From Clostridium bornimense (GTDB taxonomy: Bacteria; Bacillota; Clostridia; Clostridiales; Clostridiaceae), in NCBI RefSeq assembly GCF_000577895.1, contig NZ_HG917868.1, forward strand, positions 1,364,001-1,428,000: DNA of 64,000 bases, given 5' to 3'. The position numbers and the translations under genes are program-made. The notes beneath the pieces are model-generated. The model was not told where the DNA came from. It made no database searches and saw nothing but the letters and a program-made list of their open reading frames with translations. Position 1 is the first letter of the stretch. Every line of letters starts with the position of its first letter. Below, piece after piece: positions 1-11,326 of the stretch.

Positions 1-8
1 ACATTTAT

Positions 9-311
9 TTATTCATATTTAAATTTAATTATTATTTCTTTTATATCTCCTTTTGAATTCTTTCGTATAGTAAAATTCTTGATGTCTTTAAAATCACTTT
101 GAAGTTGGTAAGATAACTCATTTATAGTAGCTTTACATTTTTTTGTTAAATCACTATCCATTATGATTTCAAAACGAGATTTTTTACAAGTAGTTTCATT
201 TCTTGTATCATCAAGAATAACGTAATATTCTGGACCCTCTTCAATAACAGTGTATTCTTTATTCAATGTCAGTGTAGAGCATAAATTATTATCGATACAT
301 TTTATTATCAT
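9..311 (-). CDS. hypothetical protein, 100 aa
   Basis: A small soluble protein of unknown function. The start is supported by a strong ribosome binding site (AGGAGG) about 8 nt upstream of the ATG. The N-terminal half is hydrophobic/acidic strand-like sequence and the C-terminal half is lysine-rich, ending KFKYE. There is no signal peptide or membrane segment. It is divergent from the purine permease and separated from it by the riboswitch leader. I recognise no family; existence is supported by the RBS and a complete open frame. Confidence 0.6.
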   Translation of the reverse strand: MIIKCIDNNLCSTLTLNKEYTVIEEGPEYYVILDDTRNETTCKKSRFEIIMDSDLTKKCKATINELSYQLQSDFKDIKNFTIRKNSKGDIKEIIIKFKYE

Positions 312-546
312 GAAATAAACCTCCTAGGTTATTAATTATCAATATTTTTATTAACAGTATAATAAATAAATATAAAAAGTGTTACACTAAGTTTAGCTAT
401 ATTTACTATATCAAAAAAATGAGAATAAATCAAAGAGTTTAGTTATAGTTAAAATATCAATATGCCGAATTATATATATATAAAAGATAAATTTATTCGT
501 CTCTTGACGAATTATATCAAAGCTTTTATAATTAACTAAGATTAAT

Positions 547-617
547 AGCTCATATAATTTTGGCGATAGGGGTCATAAGTTTCTACCAAGATACCGTAAA
601 CATCTTGACTATGAGTA
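547..617 (+). ncRNA. guanine-type purine riboswitch
   Basis: The P1 strands CTCATA (549-554) and TATGAG (610-615) pair. Between them lie the conserved purine-riboswitch blocks, including the TTTCTACC and CCGTAAA segments and GACTATG. The base that reads the ligand (position 74 in the B. subtilis xpt numbering) is C609, which by established knowledge specifies guanine/hypoxanthine rather than adenine. It is followed by a terminator at 650-690 and then a purine permease, so it should switch transcription off when guanine is plentiful. Confidence 0.9.
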
Positions 618-649
618 TATATAATTGAAGATAAATCGATTATATATGG

Positions 650-690
650 CCCGTTATGAGTGAAAAAATTTCAACTTATAACGGGTTTTT
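650..690 (+). terminator. riboswitch-controlled attenuator
   Basis: CCCGTTAT at 650-657 pairs with ATAACGGG ending at 685, with further pairing through AGT/ACT, followed by a run of T. It lies 35 nt downstream of the riboswitch P1 and 27 nt before the permease start, the classical position of the expression-platform terminator. Confidence 0.85.
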
Positions 691-716
691 GACTTTAACA
701 TTTAGGAGGAATAATA

Positions 717-2084
717 ATGGAAAACTTATCACCTAAAGAAAGAATTTTACCTATTCTTTCGAACAAAAAAGTGGATTACAAGAAAGAGGTAGTAGCTGGT
801 ATTACAACATTTTTAACAATGGCTTATATTATAGCAGTTAATCCTCAAATTCTTGGAGCAACTGGTATGGATCAAGGTGCTCTTGTTACTGCTACATGTT
901 TAACAGCAGCTATAGGATGTATATTGATGGGTATATTTGCTAACTTACCATTTGCATTAGCATCAGGTATGGGATTAAATGCTTACTTTGCTTATTCGGT
1001 TGTTATTGGTAAAGGAATTTCTTGGGAAGTAGCATTAACAGCAGTTTTTGTTGAAGGAATTATATTTATATTACTATCACTTTTCAAAGTGCGTGAAGCA
1101 GTAGTAAATGCAATACCTAAAAATTTAAAGTTAGCTGTTACAGGAGGAATAGGTCTTTTTATCGCTTTCGTTGGTGTTCAAGGATCTGGATTAGTTGTAA
1201 ATGATGATTCAACTTTAGTTGCTATGGGAAGTTTCACTCCAGCAGTTGTTATAAGTTTAGTTGGATTAATTATAATAGCTGTATTAGACAAGAAAAAGGT
1301 AAAAGGTGCAATATTATATGGTATAGCAGTATCATCTATATTAGCATGGGGAATAGCAATTATTGATGCAGATTATGCTGCAAAGCTATCAATTTATTTA
1401 CCAAATGGATTATTTAAGTTTGAAAGTATATCACCGATAGCAGGAAAATTAGATTTTGGATATGCTTTTCACAAGGATACTATTGCAACATTTATTACAA
1501 TAGTATGTACATTCTTATTTGTAGATTTCTTTGATACTGTAGGTACATTAGTAGGTGTTGCATCTAAGGCAAAAATGCTTGATAAAGATGGAAAGTTACC
1601 AGGTGTCGGTAGAGCTTTATTAGTTGATGCAGTTTCAACTACAGCTGGAGCAGCTATGGGAGTTTCAACTGTTACAACTTACGTTGAAAGTTCTACAGGA
1701 GTCGCTGCTGGTGGAAGAACAGGATATACAGCGATAACTACAGGTGTATTATTCTTTTTAGCAATGTTCTTTTCCCCAATATTTGTTGCTATTCCTAGTT
1801 GTGCTACAGCTCCAGCACTTATGTATGTTGGTTACTTAATGCTTGGTGTGGTTAAGGATATAGACTTTGATAATATAACTGAAGGAGTTCCAGCATTTTT
1901 AACAATAGCTGCTATGCCTTTAACATATAGCATAGGTGATGGATTAACACTAGGTGTATTATCATATGTTATCATAAATATACTTTATAATATATTTGCT
2001 AAGAAAGATGAGAAAAAAGCAAATGTATCATGGGTTATGATTATATTAGCAGTATTATTTATTTTTAAGATTGCATTTCTATAA
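717..2084 (+). CDS. pbuG: NCS2-family guanine/hypoxanthine permease
   Basis: An integral membrane purine importer of the NCS2 AzgA/PbuG branch, 455 aa, about the usual family length. It has around a dozen hydrophobic segments, the N-terminal AGITTFLTMAYI block typical of this group, and the FVDFFDTVGTLVG motif near residues 267-280. The start is fixed by AGGAGGA 6 nt upstream. Its leader carries a guanine riboswitch and attenuator, which independently supports a guanine/hypoxanthine substrate. It is monocistronic, with a strong terminator just after the stop. It should salvage external guanine or hypoxanthine when cell guanine is low. Confidence 0.92.
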   Translation: MENLSPKERILPILSNKKVDYKKEVVAGITTFLTMAYIIAVNPQILGATGMDQGALVTATCLTAAIGCILMGIFANLPFALASGMGLNAYFAYSVVIGKGISWEVALTAVFVEGIIFILLSLFKVREAVVNAIPKNLKLAVTGGIGLFIAFVGVQGSGLVVNDDSTLVAMGSFTPAVVISLVGLIIIAVLDKKKVKGAILYGIAVSSILAWGIAIIDADYAAKLSIYLPNGLFKFESISPIAGKLDFGYAFHKDTIATFITIVCTFLFVDFFDTVGTLVGVASKAKMLDKDGKLPGVGRALLVDAVSTTAGAAMGVSTVTTYVESSTGVAAGGRTGYTAITTGVLFFLAMFFSPIFVAIPSCATAPALMYVGYLMLGVVKDIDFDNITEGVPAFLTIAAMPLTYSIGDGLTLGVLSYVIINILYNIFAKKDEKKANVSWVMIILAVLFIFKIAFL

Positions 2085-2090
2085 AGAATT

Positions 2091-2126
2091 GAGTCACTAG
2101 AAGTTTTCTAGTGACTTGTTTTTTTT
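2091..2126 (+). terminator. rho-independent terminator of pbuG
   Basis: AGTCACTAG and CTAGTGACT form a 9-bp stem around a TTTT-containing loop, followed by a run of eight T. Confidence 0.9.
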
Positions 2127-2172
2127 ATCATATATAATATACTTATAATAAAAAATCTATTAGGAGAATCCA

Positions 2173-2574
2173 ATGATAAAAATCAAAATTGAAGAAAAGA
2201 GAAATTCAAACTTTATTTTCAAAGTTGCTATAACAGATGATAATATCAGTAATGACAAGTTACTTAAAAGATTATTAATAGAAGGAAAAAAGATAAGAGG
2301 TGAATATACATATGAAATTCCTTTAAGGTTTTTGTTACCAATATTAAATAACTATAATAAAGATAATATTGATATTGATAAAGATAGTATTGTTGAATTT
2401 TTTCAATTCTCAGATTTATATGATGAGAAATATTATTATACAGCAAGAGTAAATGATAAATATATGAAATTATGGATAAGTGAGCAATGTCCTCCTATAT
2501 ATAAGATATCAATAAATAGAGAAAGTAAAGAAGTAAATTATAGAATAGCATTTAAAAGCAAAAGTATTAAATAA
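2173..2574 (+). CDS. hypothetical protein, 133 aa
   Basis: A soluble, lysine-rich protein with no signal peptide or membrane segment. The ATG is preceded by TAGGAG at about 7 nt. The C-terminal half has alternating hydrophobic residues suggestive of beta strands. It is monocistronic, bounded by the pbuG terminator and its own terminator, which overlaps the stop codon. I recognise no family. Confidence 0.6.
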   Translation: MIKIKIEEKRNSNFIFKVAITDDNISNDKLLKRLLIEGKKIRGEYTYEIPLRFLLPILNNYNKDNIDIDKDSIVEFFQFSDLYDEKYYYTARVNDKYMKLWISEQCPPIYKISINRESKEVNYRIAFKSKSIK

Positions 2575-2601
2575 GCAACAAATACTTTTGCTTTTGTTTT
2601 G
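2554..2601 (+). terminator. rho-independent terminator
   Basis: AAAAGCAAAAGTATT (2554-2568) pairs perfectly with AATACTTTTGCTTTT (2581-2595). The 5' arm lies inside the last codons of the preceding gene. Confidence 0.8.
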
Positions 2602-2673
2602 TAATGAGATAAAAAATTATTTATATGTATACGATATAATAAATATTGACAAAAACAAACAGGGGGATGACAT

Positions 2674-4053
2674 ATGCAAAGGGATAAAACTATTAAAAGG
2701 AAGTTATTTAATTACACATGGCCTATATTCATAGAATCAGTATTACTTTCTTTTTTAGGAAGTATGGATGTATTTATGCTTGGAAAATTTTCAGATAATG
2801 CTGTTGCAGCAGTGGGCGTTTCTAATCAGATTATATGGATGTTTAGTTTAATGTTCGGGATAATAACCTCGGGGACTTCAATTTTAACAGCACAATATAT
2901 TGGAGCAAATAAAAAAAATAAAAGTAGTAATAATGATAATATTATTAGGTTATGTGGTGTTTCTATATGTTTTAATACTTTGATAGGTATATTTTGTAGT
3001 GGTCTAGTTGTAGTTGGAAGTACTGTAATGCTTAAGATGTTAAATACCTCAGAAGAGATTCTAGGAATAGGTAAAGAATATCTTGTTATTGTTGGTGGTT
3101 TTATTTTTACACAGTCTATACTACAAACGTTTACTGCAATTTTGAGACCACATGGGTACACAAAGGTTTGTATGTATGTTACTTTAATAATGAATATAAC
3201 AAATGTAATTTGTAACTACATCTTTATATTTGGTAAATTTGGAGTTCCGGAATTAGGTGCCGTTGGTGCTGCTATAGGAACTAGTACCAGTAGAATAATT
3301 GGTATGATAATACTTGGTATTGTTTTATATGTAAAGATATTAAGAGGAAATTCCTTAAAATGTATAAAGGTTTCACCTGAAGATGATTTAAAAAATATAT
3401 TAGCAATAGGTATACCAGCTGCTGGAGAACAAATATCATATAATTTATCACAATTAGTAATTACATCTTTTATAAATATGATTAGTATAAATGCTATGGC
3501 TACAAAAAGCTATGCTATGAATCTAATAAGTTTTGCATATATATTTTCTACTTCATTAGGACAAGGGACTAGTATATTAGTAGGGCAATTAGTTGGTGAG
3601 GATAAAAATGATGAGGCATTAAATATAGGAATTAATTCAATAAAAAAATCAATTTTAGTAAGTGTATTAATTAGTGGAGTATTTGCACTTTTTGGTAGTA
3701 GACTAATGTCTTTATTCTCTAATAATGCTGTAATAATTGAAATGGGAGCTTTAGTATTAATTATAGATGTATTTTTAGAACCAGGCAGATCTATAAATCT
3801 AGTTGGTATTAATTCCTTAAGAGCAGCTGGGGATGTTAAATTCCCCGTTTATATAGGTATAATATCAATGTGGATATTTGGAGTTGGACTTGCATACATA
3901 CTAGGTATACAATTTAAACTTGGATTAATCGGTATGTGGATAGCATTTGCTATTGACGAATGGTTTAGAGGAATTTTAGTCTATAATAGATGGAAAAAGA
4001 GAAGGTGGCAAGGTAAGGCCTTTACTAATGAAGTAGAGGCAGATGCATGTTAA
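2674..4053 (+). CDS. MATE-family multidrug efflux transporter
   Basis: A 12-helix inner-membrane antiporter of 459 aa, the usual MATE length. The two six-helix halves are visible: the N-terminal block containing SMDVFMLGKFSDNAVAAVGVSNQ and the second MatE repeat starting around residue 245 (GIPAAGEQISYNLSQL). The family exports cationic drugs or metabolites using Na+ or H+ gradients; the substrate cannot be read from the sequence. The start has a GGGGG ribosome binding site. It is monocistronic, with a weak terminator before mutS. Confidence 0.88.
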   Translation: MQRDKTIKRKLFNYTWPIFIESVLLSFLGSMDVFMLGKFSDNAVAAVGVSNQIIWMFSLMFGIITSGTSILTAQYIGANKKNKSSNNDNIIRLCGVSICFNTLIGIFCSGLVVVGSTVMLKMLNTSEEILGIGKEYLVIVGGFIFTQSILQTFTAILRPHGYTKVCMYVTLIMNITNVICNYIFIFGKFGVPELGAVGAAIGTSTSRIIGMIILGIVLYVKILRGNSLKCIKVSPEDDLKNILAIGIPAAGEQISYNLSQLVITSFINMISINAMATKSYAMNLISFAYIFSTSLGQGTSILVGQLVGEDKNDEALNIGINSIKKSILVSVLISGVFALFGSRLMSLFSNNAVIIEMGALVLIIDVFLEPGRSINLVGINSLRAAGDVKFPVYIGIISMWIFGVGLAYILGIQFKLGLIGMWIAFAIDEWFRGILVYNRWKKRRWQGKAFTNEVEADAC

Positions 4054-4083
4054 GTTGAAAACTTAAAATATATTATGAAACGA

Positions 4084-4132
4084 AGAAAGTTTTAAAGAAT
4101 TTAGATGAATTTTTAAAGCTTTCTTTTTTATA
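4084..4132 (+). terminator. probable terminator after the MATE gene
   Basis: GAAAG-TTTTAAA and TTTAAAG-CTTTC arms flank an AT-rich loop, followed by TTTTTT. The stem is imperfect, so this call is weaker than the others nearby. Confidence 0.5.
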
Positions 4133-4209
4133 TATGGATGCGTTTATAAAAATATGTGTTAAAATAGGTGTATATTAATAAAAAGATGACATTTTATGGA
4201 GGAATGTAT

Positions 4210-6855
4210 ATGGCACTTACCCCGATGATGAAGCAATATGTTGAAATAAAGGAGACTTGTAAGGATTGTATTATTTTTTATAGATTAGGCGATTTTTATG
4301 AAATGTTTTTTGAGGATGCAGAAATAGCAGCGCGAGAATTAGAGTTAGTGCTTACAGGAAGAGATTGTGGCTTAGAAAAAAGAGCACCAATGTGTGGTGT
4401 ACCATTTCATGCATCTTCAATGTATATTGGAAGATTAGTTTCTAGAGGATATAAAGTAGCTATTGTTGAACAATTAGAAGATCCATCAAAAGCTAAAGGA
4501 TTAGTTAAAAGAGGAGTTGTAAAAATATATACTCCAGGGACTTATTCTGATACTTCTTTTCTAGAGGAATCAAAAAATAATTATATACTTACACTAGGAG
4601 TAAATAATAATAAGTGTACATTAGTATTTGCAGATGTATCAACAGGAGAATTTAATGTTACTTCTTTTGATTATGATGAAAGTATACTTATATCAGAGGC
4701 ATCTAAATATTCACCAAAAGAATTATTGGTAATGGATAGTATTGATGATAAGGTTATTAATATAATTAAAGAGAGAATAGAGCTTACATTAACAAAAAGA
4801 ACTTCAGACATATTTAACATAAATGAAGAAAAGCTTATAAAACATTTTGGACAATCGGTTTTAGAAGGAATTGATTCTACAGCTAAACTAATTATTTGTG
4901 GAGCTCTAAATTATATAATAGAGACTCAAAAAGAATCTTTAAATCATATTAACAAAATTAATTTTTATAGTGTTGATAATTATTTATCAATTGATATTAA
5001 TAGTAGAAGAAATTTAGAGCTTACAGAGACATTAAAAGATAAGTCTAAAAAAGGATCGCTACTTTGGGTTTTAGATAAAACATCTACTGCTATGGGTGCA
5101 AGACAGCTTAGAAAGTGGATTGAAAGGCCTCTTATTAATAAAGATTCTATCAATAGAAGATTAGATGCTGTGGAGGAACTCTATAATAATCTAGCAGTGA
5201 GGGAAGATTTAAGAGAAGCTCTAAAAGACATATATGATATAGAAAGATTAGTTGGAAAAATTTCATCAAAAAATGTAAATGCTAAAGAGTTAATTTCCTT
5301 GAAAAACTCATTAGGAAGAATACCAGAAATTAAGAACTTACTTAAAGATATAAATAGTGAATTACTAAAAGATCTGTATAGCAACTTAGATGAATTAAAA
5401 GATGTTTATGATCTTTTAGATAAGTCTATAAGTAACTCACCAGCAATAACTTTAAAAGAAGGTAATATAATCAAAGCTGGATATAATGAAGATATAGATA
5501 CTTTACGTGAAGCAAAAGAAAATGGTCGTATATGGATTGCAAACTTAGAGAGTAAAGAAAGAGAAGAAACTGGGATAAAATCACTTAAGGTTAGCTATAA
5601 TAAAGTATTTGGATATTATATAGAGGTAACTAAAACAAATTTACAATTAGTACCTACAGATAGATATATAAGAAAACAAACTTTAGCAAATGCAGAAAGA
5701 TATATTACAGAAGAATTAAAAGTAATGGAAGAAAAAATCTTAGGAGCTGAAGAAAAATTAATAAGTTTAGAATATGATACCTTTATTTATATACGAGAGA
5801 AAGTTGAGCATGAAATAGAGAGAATGCAAAAAAGTGCATTAGTATTGTCAACATTAGATGTTCTAGCTTCGCTTGCAACAGTGGCATTAGAAAATAATTA
5901 TGTTAAACCAGTGGTAACAGGTGATTATGAAATTGATATTATTGAAGGACGACATCCTGTTATTGAAAAACTTCTTTCAAATGGACAGTTTGTATCTAAC
6001 AATACAATATTAGATGAAAAGCAAAGTTTTATGCTTATTACTGGACCTAATATGGGTGGTAAATCAACATATATGAGGCAGATAGCATTAATTTCAGTGA
6101 TGGCACAGATGGGATCTTTTATACCTGCTAGTTCAGGTAAAATTGGAATATGCGATAAGATATTTACACGTATAGGTGCCTCTGATGACTTGGCTTCTGG
6201 TAAATCTACTTTTATGGTGGAGATGTGGGAAGTTGCCAATATATTAAATAATGTTACAGATAAGAGTCTTGTTTTATTAGATGAAGTTGGAAGAGGTACT
6301 TCTACATTTGATGGATTATCTATCGCATGGGCTGTTATAGAACATTTAACTAAGAATAAAAATGCTAAATGTAAAACTCTATTTGCAACTCATTATCATG
6401 AATTAACACAATTAGAACAAAGCTTAGATGGATTTAAAAATTATTATGTAGGTGTAAAGAAAATAGATGATGAGCTAATATTTATGCACAAGATCCTAGA
6501 AGGTAAAGAGGATCAATCTTATGGTATTGAGGTAGCAAAACTTGCAGGACTTCCGAAATCAGTTGTAGAGCGTTCAAGAGAAATATTAGAGTCATTAGAA
6601 GGTAAGAAATCTGTTAATGCTTATAATGTATCTTATGATGAAGTATCTGTAACAGAGGATGAAACTAAAGAAGTTGAAGAAAGTAAGGAAAGTAGTTATT
6701 TAAGTGATAATAATTCAATGACACAAATTACTTTTGAATCTTTAGAAAAAGATAACTTAATATCAACTTTAAAAGAAATAGATATAGTAAGTATGACACC
6801 GATGGATAGTATGAATATGCTTTATAAATTAGTAAATGAAGCTAGAAAATTATAA
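4210..6855 (+). CDS. mutS: DNA mismatch repair protein MutS
   Basis: Recognises base mismatches and small loops and recruits MutL. The start is set at the ATG giving [10 protein letters not shown], because GGAGG ends about 7 nt before it; in-frame codons further upstream have no usable RBS. That gives 881 aa, normal for MutS. Visible parts: the mismatch-binding domain with the FYEMF motif near the N-terminus, connector and lever domains, Walker [10 protein letters not shown] at about residue 612, DEVGRGTS Walker B at about 690, and FATHYHEL. It is followed 11 nt later by mutL, so the two are almost certainly co-transcribed. Confidence 0.98.
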   Translation: MALTPMMKQYVEIKETCKDCIIFYRLGDFYEMFFEDAEIAARELELVLTGRDCGLEKRAPMCGVPFHASSMYIGRLVSRGYKVAIVEQLEDPSKAKGLVKRGVVKIYTPGTYSDTSFLEESKNNYILTLGVNNNKCTLVFADVSTGEFNVTSFDYDESILISEASKYSPKELLVMDSIDDKVINIIKERIELTLTKRTSDIFNINEEKLIKHFGQSVLEGIDSTAKLIICGALNYIIETQKESLNHINKINFYSVDNYLSIDINSRRNLELTETLKDKSKKGSLLWVLDKTSTAMGARQLRKWIERPLINKDSINRRLDAVEELYNNLAVREDLREALKDIYDIERLVGKISSKNVNAKELISLKNSLGRIPEIKNLLKDINSELLKDLYSNLDELKDVYDLLDKSISNSPAITLKEGNIIKAGYNEDIDTLREAKENGRIWIANLESKEREETGIKSLKVSYNKVFGYYIEVTKTNLQLVPTDRYIRKQTLANAERYITEELKVMEEKILGAEEKLISLEYDTFIYIREKVEHEIERMQKSALVLSTLDVLASLATVALENNYVKPVVTGDYEIDIIEGRHPVIEKLLSNGQFVSNNTILDEKQSFMLITGPNMGGKSTYMRQIALISVMAQMGSFIPASSGKIGICDKIFTRIGASDDLASGKSTFMVEMWEVANILNNVTDKSLVLLDEVGRGTSTFDGLSIAWAVIEHLTKNKNAKCKTLFATHYHELTQLEQSLDGFKNYYVGVKKIDDELIFMHKILEGKEDQSYGIEVAKLAGLPKSVVERSREILESLEGKKSVNAYNVSYDEVSVTEDETKEVEESKESSYLSDNNSMTQITFESLEKDNLISTLKEIDIVSMTPMDSMNMLYKLVNEARKL

Positions 6856-6866
6856 AAGGGGGATAT

Positions 6867-8720
6867 ATGGATAATAGAATTAATGTATTAGATAATGAAA
6901 CCTCCAATAAGATAGCGGCGGGAGAAGTAGTTGAGAGGCCTCTCTCTGTAGTTAAAGAATTAATTGAAAATTCTATTGATGCAAAGGCAAAAAATATTAC
7001 CATTGAAATAGAAGACGGTGGTCAAAAGCTTATTAGAGTAATAGATGATGGAATAGGCATACATTTTGATGATATAAGAAAAGCATTTATGGAACATGGT
7101 ACTAGTAAAATAAACTCAATAGAAGATGTTTATAAGATAAATACACTAGGGTTTAGAGGTGAAGCATTACCTTCTATTGCATCAATATCAAAATTAACCC
7201 TTACTACTTATAGAGAAGGGTCTAATGGAGGTAGTATTACTTTTGAAGGTGGAATAGAAAAGACATTCTCTATTGCAGGAACTAATAAAGGAACTATGAT
7301 AGAAGTAAGAGATTTATTTTATAATGTACCAGCTAGACTAAAATTTATGAAAACTCCTCAAAGAGAAGGTTCATTAATTGCTGATATAGTTAATAGGATA
7401 GCACTTTCGCATCCGGATATATCATTTAAATTTTATAATAATGGAAAACGAATATTATTAACATTAGGAAATGATAATTTAAAAGATGTAATAAGATCTG
7501 TATATGGAAAGTCAACTATAGATAATTTGATTTACTTTGAAAATATAACTGATACAGTATCTGTTTATGGTTATGTAGGAAACATGGAGTTAGCTAGGGG
7601 AAGTAGAAATAATCAAAGCGTATTTATAAATAAAAGGTATATAAAAAATAAACTTATTGGAACAGCTGTGGAGAATGCAGTAAAATCATTTTTTACAATT
7701 AATAAATTTCCGTTTTTTATACTATTTTTAGATATATATTCTGAATTAATAGATGTTAATGTACATCCAACAAAATCAGAAGTTAAATTTAATGATGATA
7801 AAGTTATATTCAGCACTGTTTTTCATGGGGTGCATAATGCATTAAAAGAATATGTGAAAAGTGATTTTTTAGAAGAAGAGGTTAATGACCGAGAAGAAAC
7901 AACTAATATTGTAGTAGAAAAAATAGAAATGCCTTTAGATTTTAAACGAACTGAAGTAAAATATAATACCTTTGAGATGGAAGTACCTAAAAAAGAAGTA
8001 GTTTATGATTCAGGTGAAATTTATAGTAGAAACATAAAAAGTATAAATGAAGAGACTAAACCATTATATAATAATGTGGTAGAAAAAGAAGTATACAATG
8101 AAAAAACTGAATATATTCCAATTATCAGTAGAGAACCAAAATTCCCAAAGTTTAAAGTTATAGGTCAAATACTTAAAACTTATATTGTACTTGAAGGTGC
8201 AGATTCATTAATACTATTAGATCAACATGCTGCTCATGAAAAAATACTATTTGAAAAATATTTTTCTGAAATTAAAAGTAGAAAGGTACATTCTCAAATA
8301 TTGTTAAGTCCAGAAGTTATACAGTTGCCATATGATGATTTTATAATATATACTGAGAATAATCTTGTTTTTAAAGAGGCAGGTTTCTTAATTGAGGAAT
8401 TTGGAGGAAATTCAATAGTAATAAAAGAGGTACCTATTTTTCTTGGTAAACCTGAAGTAAAAGATTTATTTTTATCTATACTAGATAATATTAAGAAAAT
8501 GGCTTCCACAGATACTATAGATATAAAATACAATAAAATTGCGACATTAGCTTGTAGAAGTGCGGTAAAAGCTAATGATAAACTAACATACGAAGAGATG
8601 GACTCTTTAGTTGAGCAGTTACGGTATATAGAAGATCCGTTTAACTGCCCTCACGGAAGGCCGACTATGATTAAAATAACAAATACTGAACTTGAAAAAC
8701 GATTCAAAAGAATACAATAA
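6867..8720 (+). CDS. mutL: DNA mismatch repair protein MutL (endonuclease type)
   Basis: GHKL ATPase that couples MutS mismatch recognition to strand nicking. The N-terminal half (to about residue 330) has the ENSIDA, DDGIGI and GFRGEAL ATP-binding motifs. The C-terminal dimerisation domain carries [12 protein letters not shown] near residue 451, ACRSAVKA, and CPHGRPT near 593, the metal-site motifs of MutL proteins with their own nicking activity, as expected in an organism without MutH. 617 aa is a normal length. It has a GGGGG RBS and lies immediately downstream of mutS. Confidence 0.97.
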   Translation: MDNRINVLDNETSNKIAAGEVVERPLSVVKELIENSIDAKAKNITIEIEDGGQKLIRVIDDGIGIHFDDIRKAFMEHGTSKINSIEDVYKINTLGFRGEALPSIASISKLTLTTYREGSNGGSITFEGGIEKTFSIAGTNKGTMIEVRDLFYNVPARLKFMKTPQREGSLIADIVNRIALSHPDISFKFYNNGKRILLTLGNDNLKDVIRSVYGKSTIDNLIYFENITDTVSVYGYVGNMELARGSRNNQSVFINKRYIKNKLIGTAVENAVKSFFTINKFPFFILFLDIYSELIDVNVHPTKSEVKFNDDKVIFSTVFHGVHNALKEYVKSDFLEEEVNDREETTNIVVEKIEMPLDFKRTEVKYNTFEMEVPKKEVVYDSGEIYSRNIKSINEETKPLYNNVVEKEVYNEKTEYIPIISREPKFPKFKVIGQILKTYIVLEGADSLILLDQHAAHEKILFEKYFSEIKSRKVHSQILLSPEVIQLPYDDFIIYTENNLVFKEAGFLIEEFGGNSIVIKEVPIFLGKPEVKDLFLSILDNIKKMASTDTIDIKYNKIATLACRSAVKANDKLTYEEMDSLVEQLRYIEDPFNCPHGRPTMIKITNTELEKRFKRIQ

Positions 8721-8730
8721 GGAGGACATT

Positions 8731-9675
8731 TTGAAACAGGATTTAATTATAATTGCAGGACCTACTGCTGTAGGTAAAACAGATATATCTATAAATCTAG
8801 CAAGAGAGATAAATGGTGAAATTATATCTGCGGATTCTATGCAAATATATAGATATATGGATATAGGTTCTGCTAAGATAAGTGAAACAGAAATGAAGGG
8901 TATAAAACATCATTTAATAGATGTTATTGACCCAAGTGAGGAATTTTCAGTATCTGATTTTTATGAAAAAGCTACTGAAGCTATAAAAGATATATCATCT
9001 AGAGGGAAAACCCCTATTTTAGCTGGAGGTACTGGACTGTATATTAATTCTTTAATTTATAACTATGCTTTTGCAAAAGCGGATAAAGATGAAGAATATA
9101 GAAATTACTTAGTTAATTTAGCAGAAGAAAAAGGTAATGAATATGTACATTCTTTACTAAAAGATAAAGATAAAGAAGCATATAATAGACTATATCCGAA
9201 TGACTTAAAAAGGGTTATTAGAGCTCTAGAGGTGTATAAAACAACAGGAAAAACATTAAGTGAAATAAATAGCGAAGTTGATGTATATGATATTCCTTAT
9301 AATATAACTTATTTTGTATTAAATATGGATAGAGAAAAATTATATGATAGGATAAATCTTCGTGTAGATATTATGTTAGAAAAAGGATTATTAAATGAAG
9401 TTATAAATTTACGTAAAATGGGGTATAATTCAAGTATGCAATCTATGAAAGGAATAGGTTATAAAGAAATACTTCAATATTTAGAAGGTGATATAACTTT
9501 AGAAGATGCAATATACTTAATTAAGAAGGGAAGTAGAAATTACGCTAAGCGTCAGTTGACATGGTTTAGAAAAGATAAGAGAACCATCTGGATCAACAAA
9601 GATGAATTTAAAAGCGACAATGAAATTCTCGACTTTATGATAGATAGTATTAATGGAAAAAATATTATCAAATAG
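8731..9675 (+). CDS. miaA: tRNA dimethylallyltransferase MiaA
   Basis: Adds a dimethylallyl group to N6 of A37 in tRNAs reading UNN codons. The start is a TTG preceded by AAGGAGG at good spacing; the open frame extends upstream into mutL without a better site, so the protein is 314 aa. The P-loop GPTAVGKT is at residues 10-17 and the [15 protein letters not shown] substrate motif follows at about 35. It is 10 nt after the mutL stop, in the same operon, and is followed by hfq, the conserved order in clostridia. Confidence 0.97.
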   Translation: MKQDLIIIAGPTAVGKTDISINLAREINGEIISADSMQIYRYMDIGSAKISETEMKGIKHHLIDVIDPSEEFSVSDFYEKATEAIKDISSRGKTPILAGGTGLYINSLIYNYAFAKADKDEEYRNYLVNLAEEKGNEYVHSLLKDKDKEAYNRLYPNDLKRVIRALEVYKTTGKTLSEINSEVDVYDIPYNITYFVLNMDREKLYDRINLRVDIMLEKGLLNEVINLRKMGYNSSMQSMKGIGYKEILQYLEGDITLEDAIYLIKKGSRNYAKRQLTWFRKDKRTIWINKDEFKSDNEILDFMIDSINGKNIIK

Positions 9676-9712
9676 TGTATAGTTACTATTAATTTTTTTG
9701 GGAGGGAGAAAA

Positions 9713-9964
9713 ATGAATAAATCAACTAATAATCTTCAAGACATATTTCTAAATAGCGCGAGAAAAGGTAAGATACCTGTTACAATACATTTAACTAATG
9801 GATTTCAACTTAAGGGCTATGTTAAGGGATTTGATAGTTTTACTGTTATTCTTGAGAGCGATGGTAAGCAGTTAATGGTATATAAACATGCTATTTCTAC
9901 CATAACCCCGGGAAAACCAATTTTATTTAATAATAATTATGAAAATGGAGAGGAGAGAGAATAG
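9713..9964 (+). CDS. hfq: RNA chaperone Hfq
   Basis: Sm-fold hexameric RNA chaperone, 83 aa starting at the ATG downstream of GGGAGGG (an upstream in-frame TTG lies inside the RBS). The Sm1 region [12 protein letters not shown] and the Sm2 motif YKHAIS (residues 57-62) are present. The short acidic tail NGEERE is typical of Gram-positive Hfq. It sits 38 nt downstream of miaA, and the terminator overlaps its stop codon. Confidence 0.97.
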   Translation: MNKSTNNLQDIFLNSARKGKIPVTIHLTNGFQLKGYVKGFDSFTVILESDGKQLMVYKHAISTITPGKPILFNNNYENGEERE

Positions 9965-9984
9965 GAATATCCTGTTCTCTTTTA
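9956..9984 (+). terminator. hfq terminator overlapping the stop codon
   Basis: AGAGAA (9956-9961) and AGG pair with CCT and TTCTCT (75-80 of the same hundred), followed by TTTT. It closes the mutS-mutL-miaA-hfq unit. Confidence 0.7.
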
Positions 9985-10014
9985 TACTGTATATATTTTA
10001 AGGAGGAATTTATT

Positions 10015-11295
10015 GTGTTACAACAAACTAAAGAATATTTAAAAAAGGAATTTAAAATAAAAGATGAAGTATTATCTCTTAGCGAAAAAGCTTTATCAGA
10101 AATAGAGCATGTATTTAATAGATATGATGAAATAAGAGAATTTAATCAATTGAAAGTCTTAAAAGCATTACAAGAAGAAAGAATTTCAGAATCACATTTT
10201 ACTAATTCTTCAGGATATGGTTACGGCGATATTGGAAGAGATTCTTTGGACAAGGTATATGCTAGAGTATTTGGAGCAGAAGCAGCTTTAGTTAGACCTC
10301 ATTTTGTAAATGGTACTCATGCAATAGGTGCAGCTTTATTTGGAAACCTTAGAACTGGCGATACTATGATGAGTATATGTGGATCTCCTTACGACACTTT
10401 ACATAATATAATAGGTATTGGTAACAAAGGTAAGATCGGTTCTATGAAGGAATATGGAATCAATTATGAACAGGTAGATTTAACAGATGACGGTAAAATA
10501 AATTTAGAAGAGGTTAAAAATAAACTTGAAAGTATACCATCTATTAAGTTAGTACATATTCAACGTTCTACAGGATATGGATGGAGAAAAGCTTTATTAA
10601 TTGAAGATATAGAAAAAGTAATTAAGTTTATAAAATCAATTAAAGAAGATGTTATAGTATTTGTAGATAATTGCTACGGTGAATTTCTAGATTTAAAAGA
10701 ACCTACAGAAGTAGGGGCAGATTTAGTAGCAGGATCTCTTATTAAGAATATAGGGGGAGGAATAGCACCTACTGGAGGATATATTGCAGGAAAAGAGGAA
10801 TATGTTACACAAGCTTCATACAGATTAACAACACCTGGAATAGGAGGAGAATGTGGATCAACATTTGGAGTCGTTCGCTCAATGTACCAAGGATTATTTT
10901 TAGCACCACATATAACGATAGAAGCGGTAAAAACAGCTATCTTTACATCTAAGATAATGGAATTAGCAGGCTTTGAAGTTTTACCTAAATATGATGATGA
11001 AAGAAGCGATATAATTCAAGCTATAAAGTTTAATGATAAGGATAAGTTAATAAAATTCTGTAAGGGTATTCAAAAGGGGTCACCTATAGATTCTTTTGTT
11101 GAATGTGAACCTTGGGATATGCCAGGCTATGAAGATGAAGTTATAATGGCTGCAGGTGCTTTTATTCAAGGATCATCAATTGAGCTTTCAGCTGATGCAC
11201 CGATAAGAGAACCTTATATAGCATATTTACAAGGTGGACTTACATTTGATCATGGTAAGATAGGGGTATTAATTTCACTTTCTAATATTTTATAA
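10015..11295 (+). CDS. PLP-dependent methionine gamma-lyase-like protein (YnbB family)
   Basis: A pyridoxal-phosphate enzyme of the Cys/Met-metabolism fold, of the branch once labelled aluminium-resistance protein, 426 aa. GTG start with AGGAGG 8 nt upstream. Visible features are the SGYGYGDIGRD region, the aspartate in VFVDNCYGEF that contacts PLP, and the Schiff-base lysine in GSLIKNIGGGIAP at about residues 240-252. This family is conserved next to hfq in clostridia and bacilli. The true substrate is not established; gamma-elimination on sulfur amino acids is inferred from the family. Confidence 0.85.
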   Translation: MLQQTKEYLKKEFKIKDEVLSLSEKALSEIEHVFNRYDEIREFNQLKVLKALQEERISESHFTNSSGYGYGDIGRDSLDKVYARVFGAEAALVRPHFVNGTHAIGAALFGNLRTGDTMMSICGSPYDTLHNIIGIGNKGKIGSMKEYGINYEQVDLTDDGKINLEEVKNKLESIPSIKLVHIQRSTGYGWRKALLIEDIEKVIKFIKSIKEDVIVFVDNCYGEFLDLKEPTEVGADLVAGSLIKNIGGGIAPTGGYIAGKEEYVTQASYRLTTPGIGGECGSTFGVVRSMYQGLFLAPHITIEAVKTAIFTSKIMELAGFEVLPKYDDERSDIIQAIKFNDKDKLIKFCKGIQKGSPIDSFVECEPWDMPGYEDEVIMAAGAFIQGSSIELSADAPIREPYIAYLQGGLTFDHGKIGVLISLSNIL

Positions 11296-11326
11296 TAAGA
11301 TAACGTATTAATAAAAGGGGTTTGTT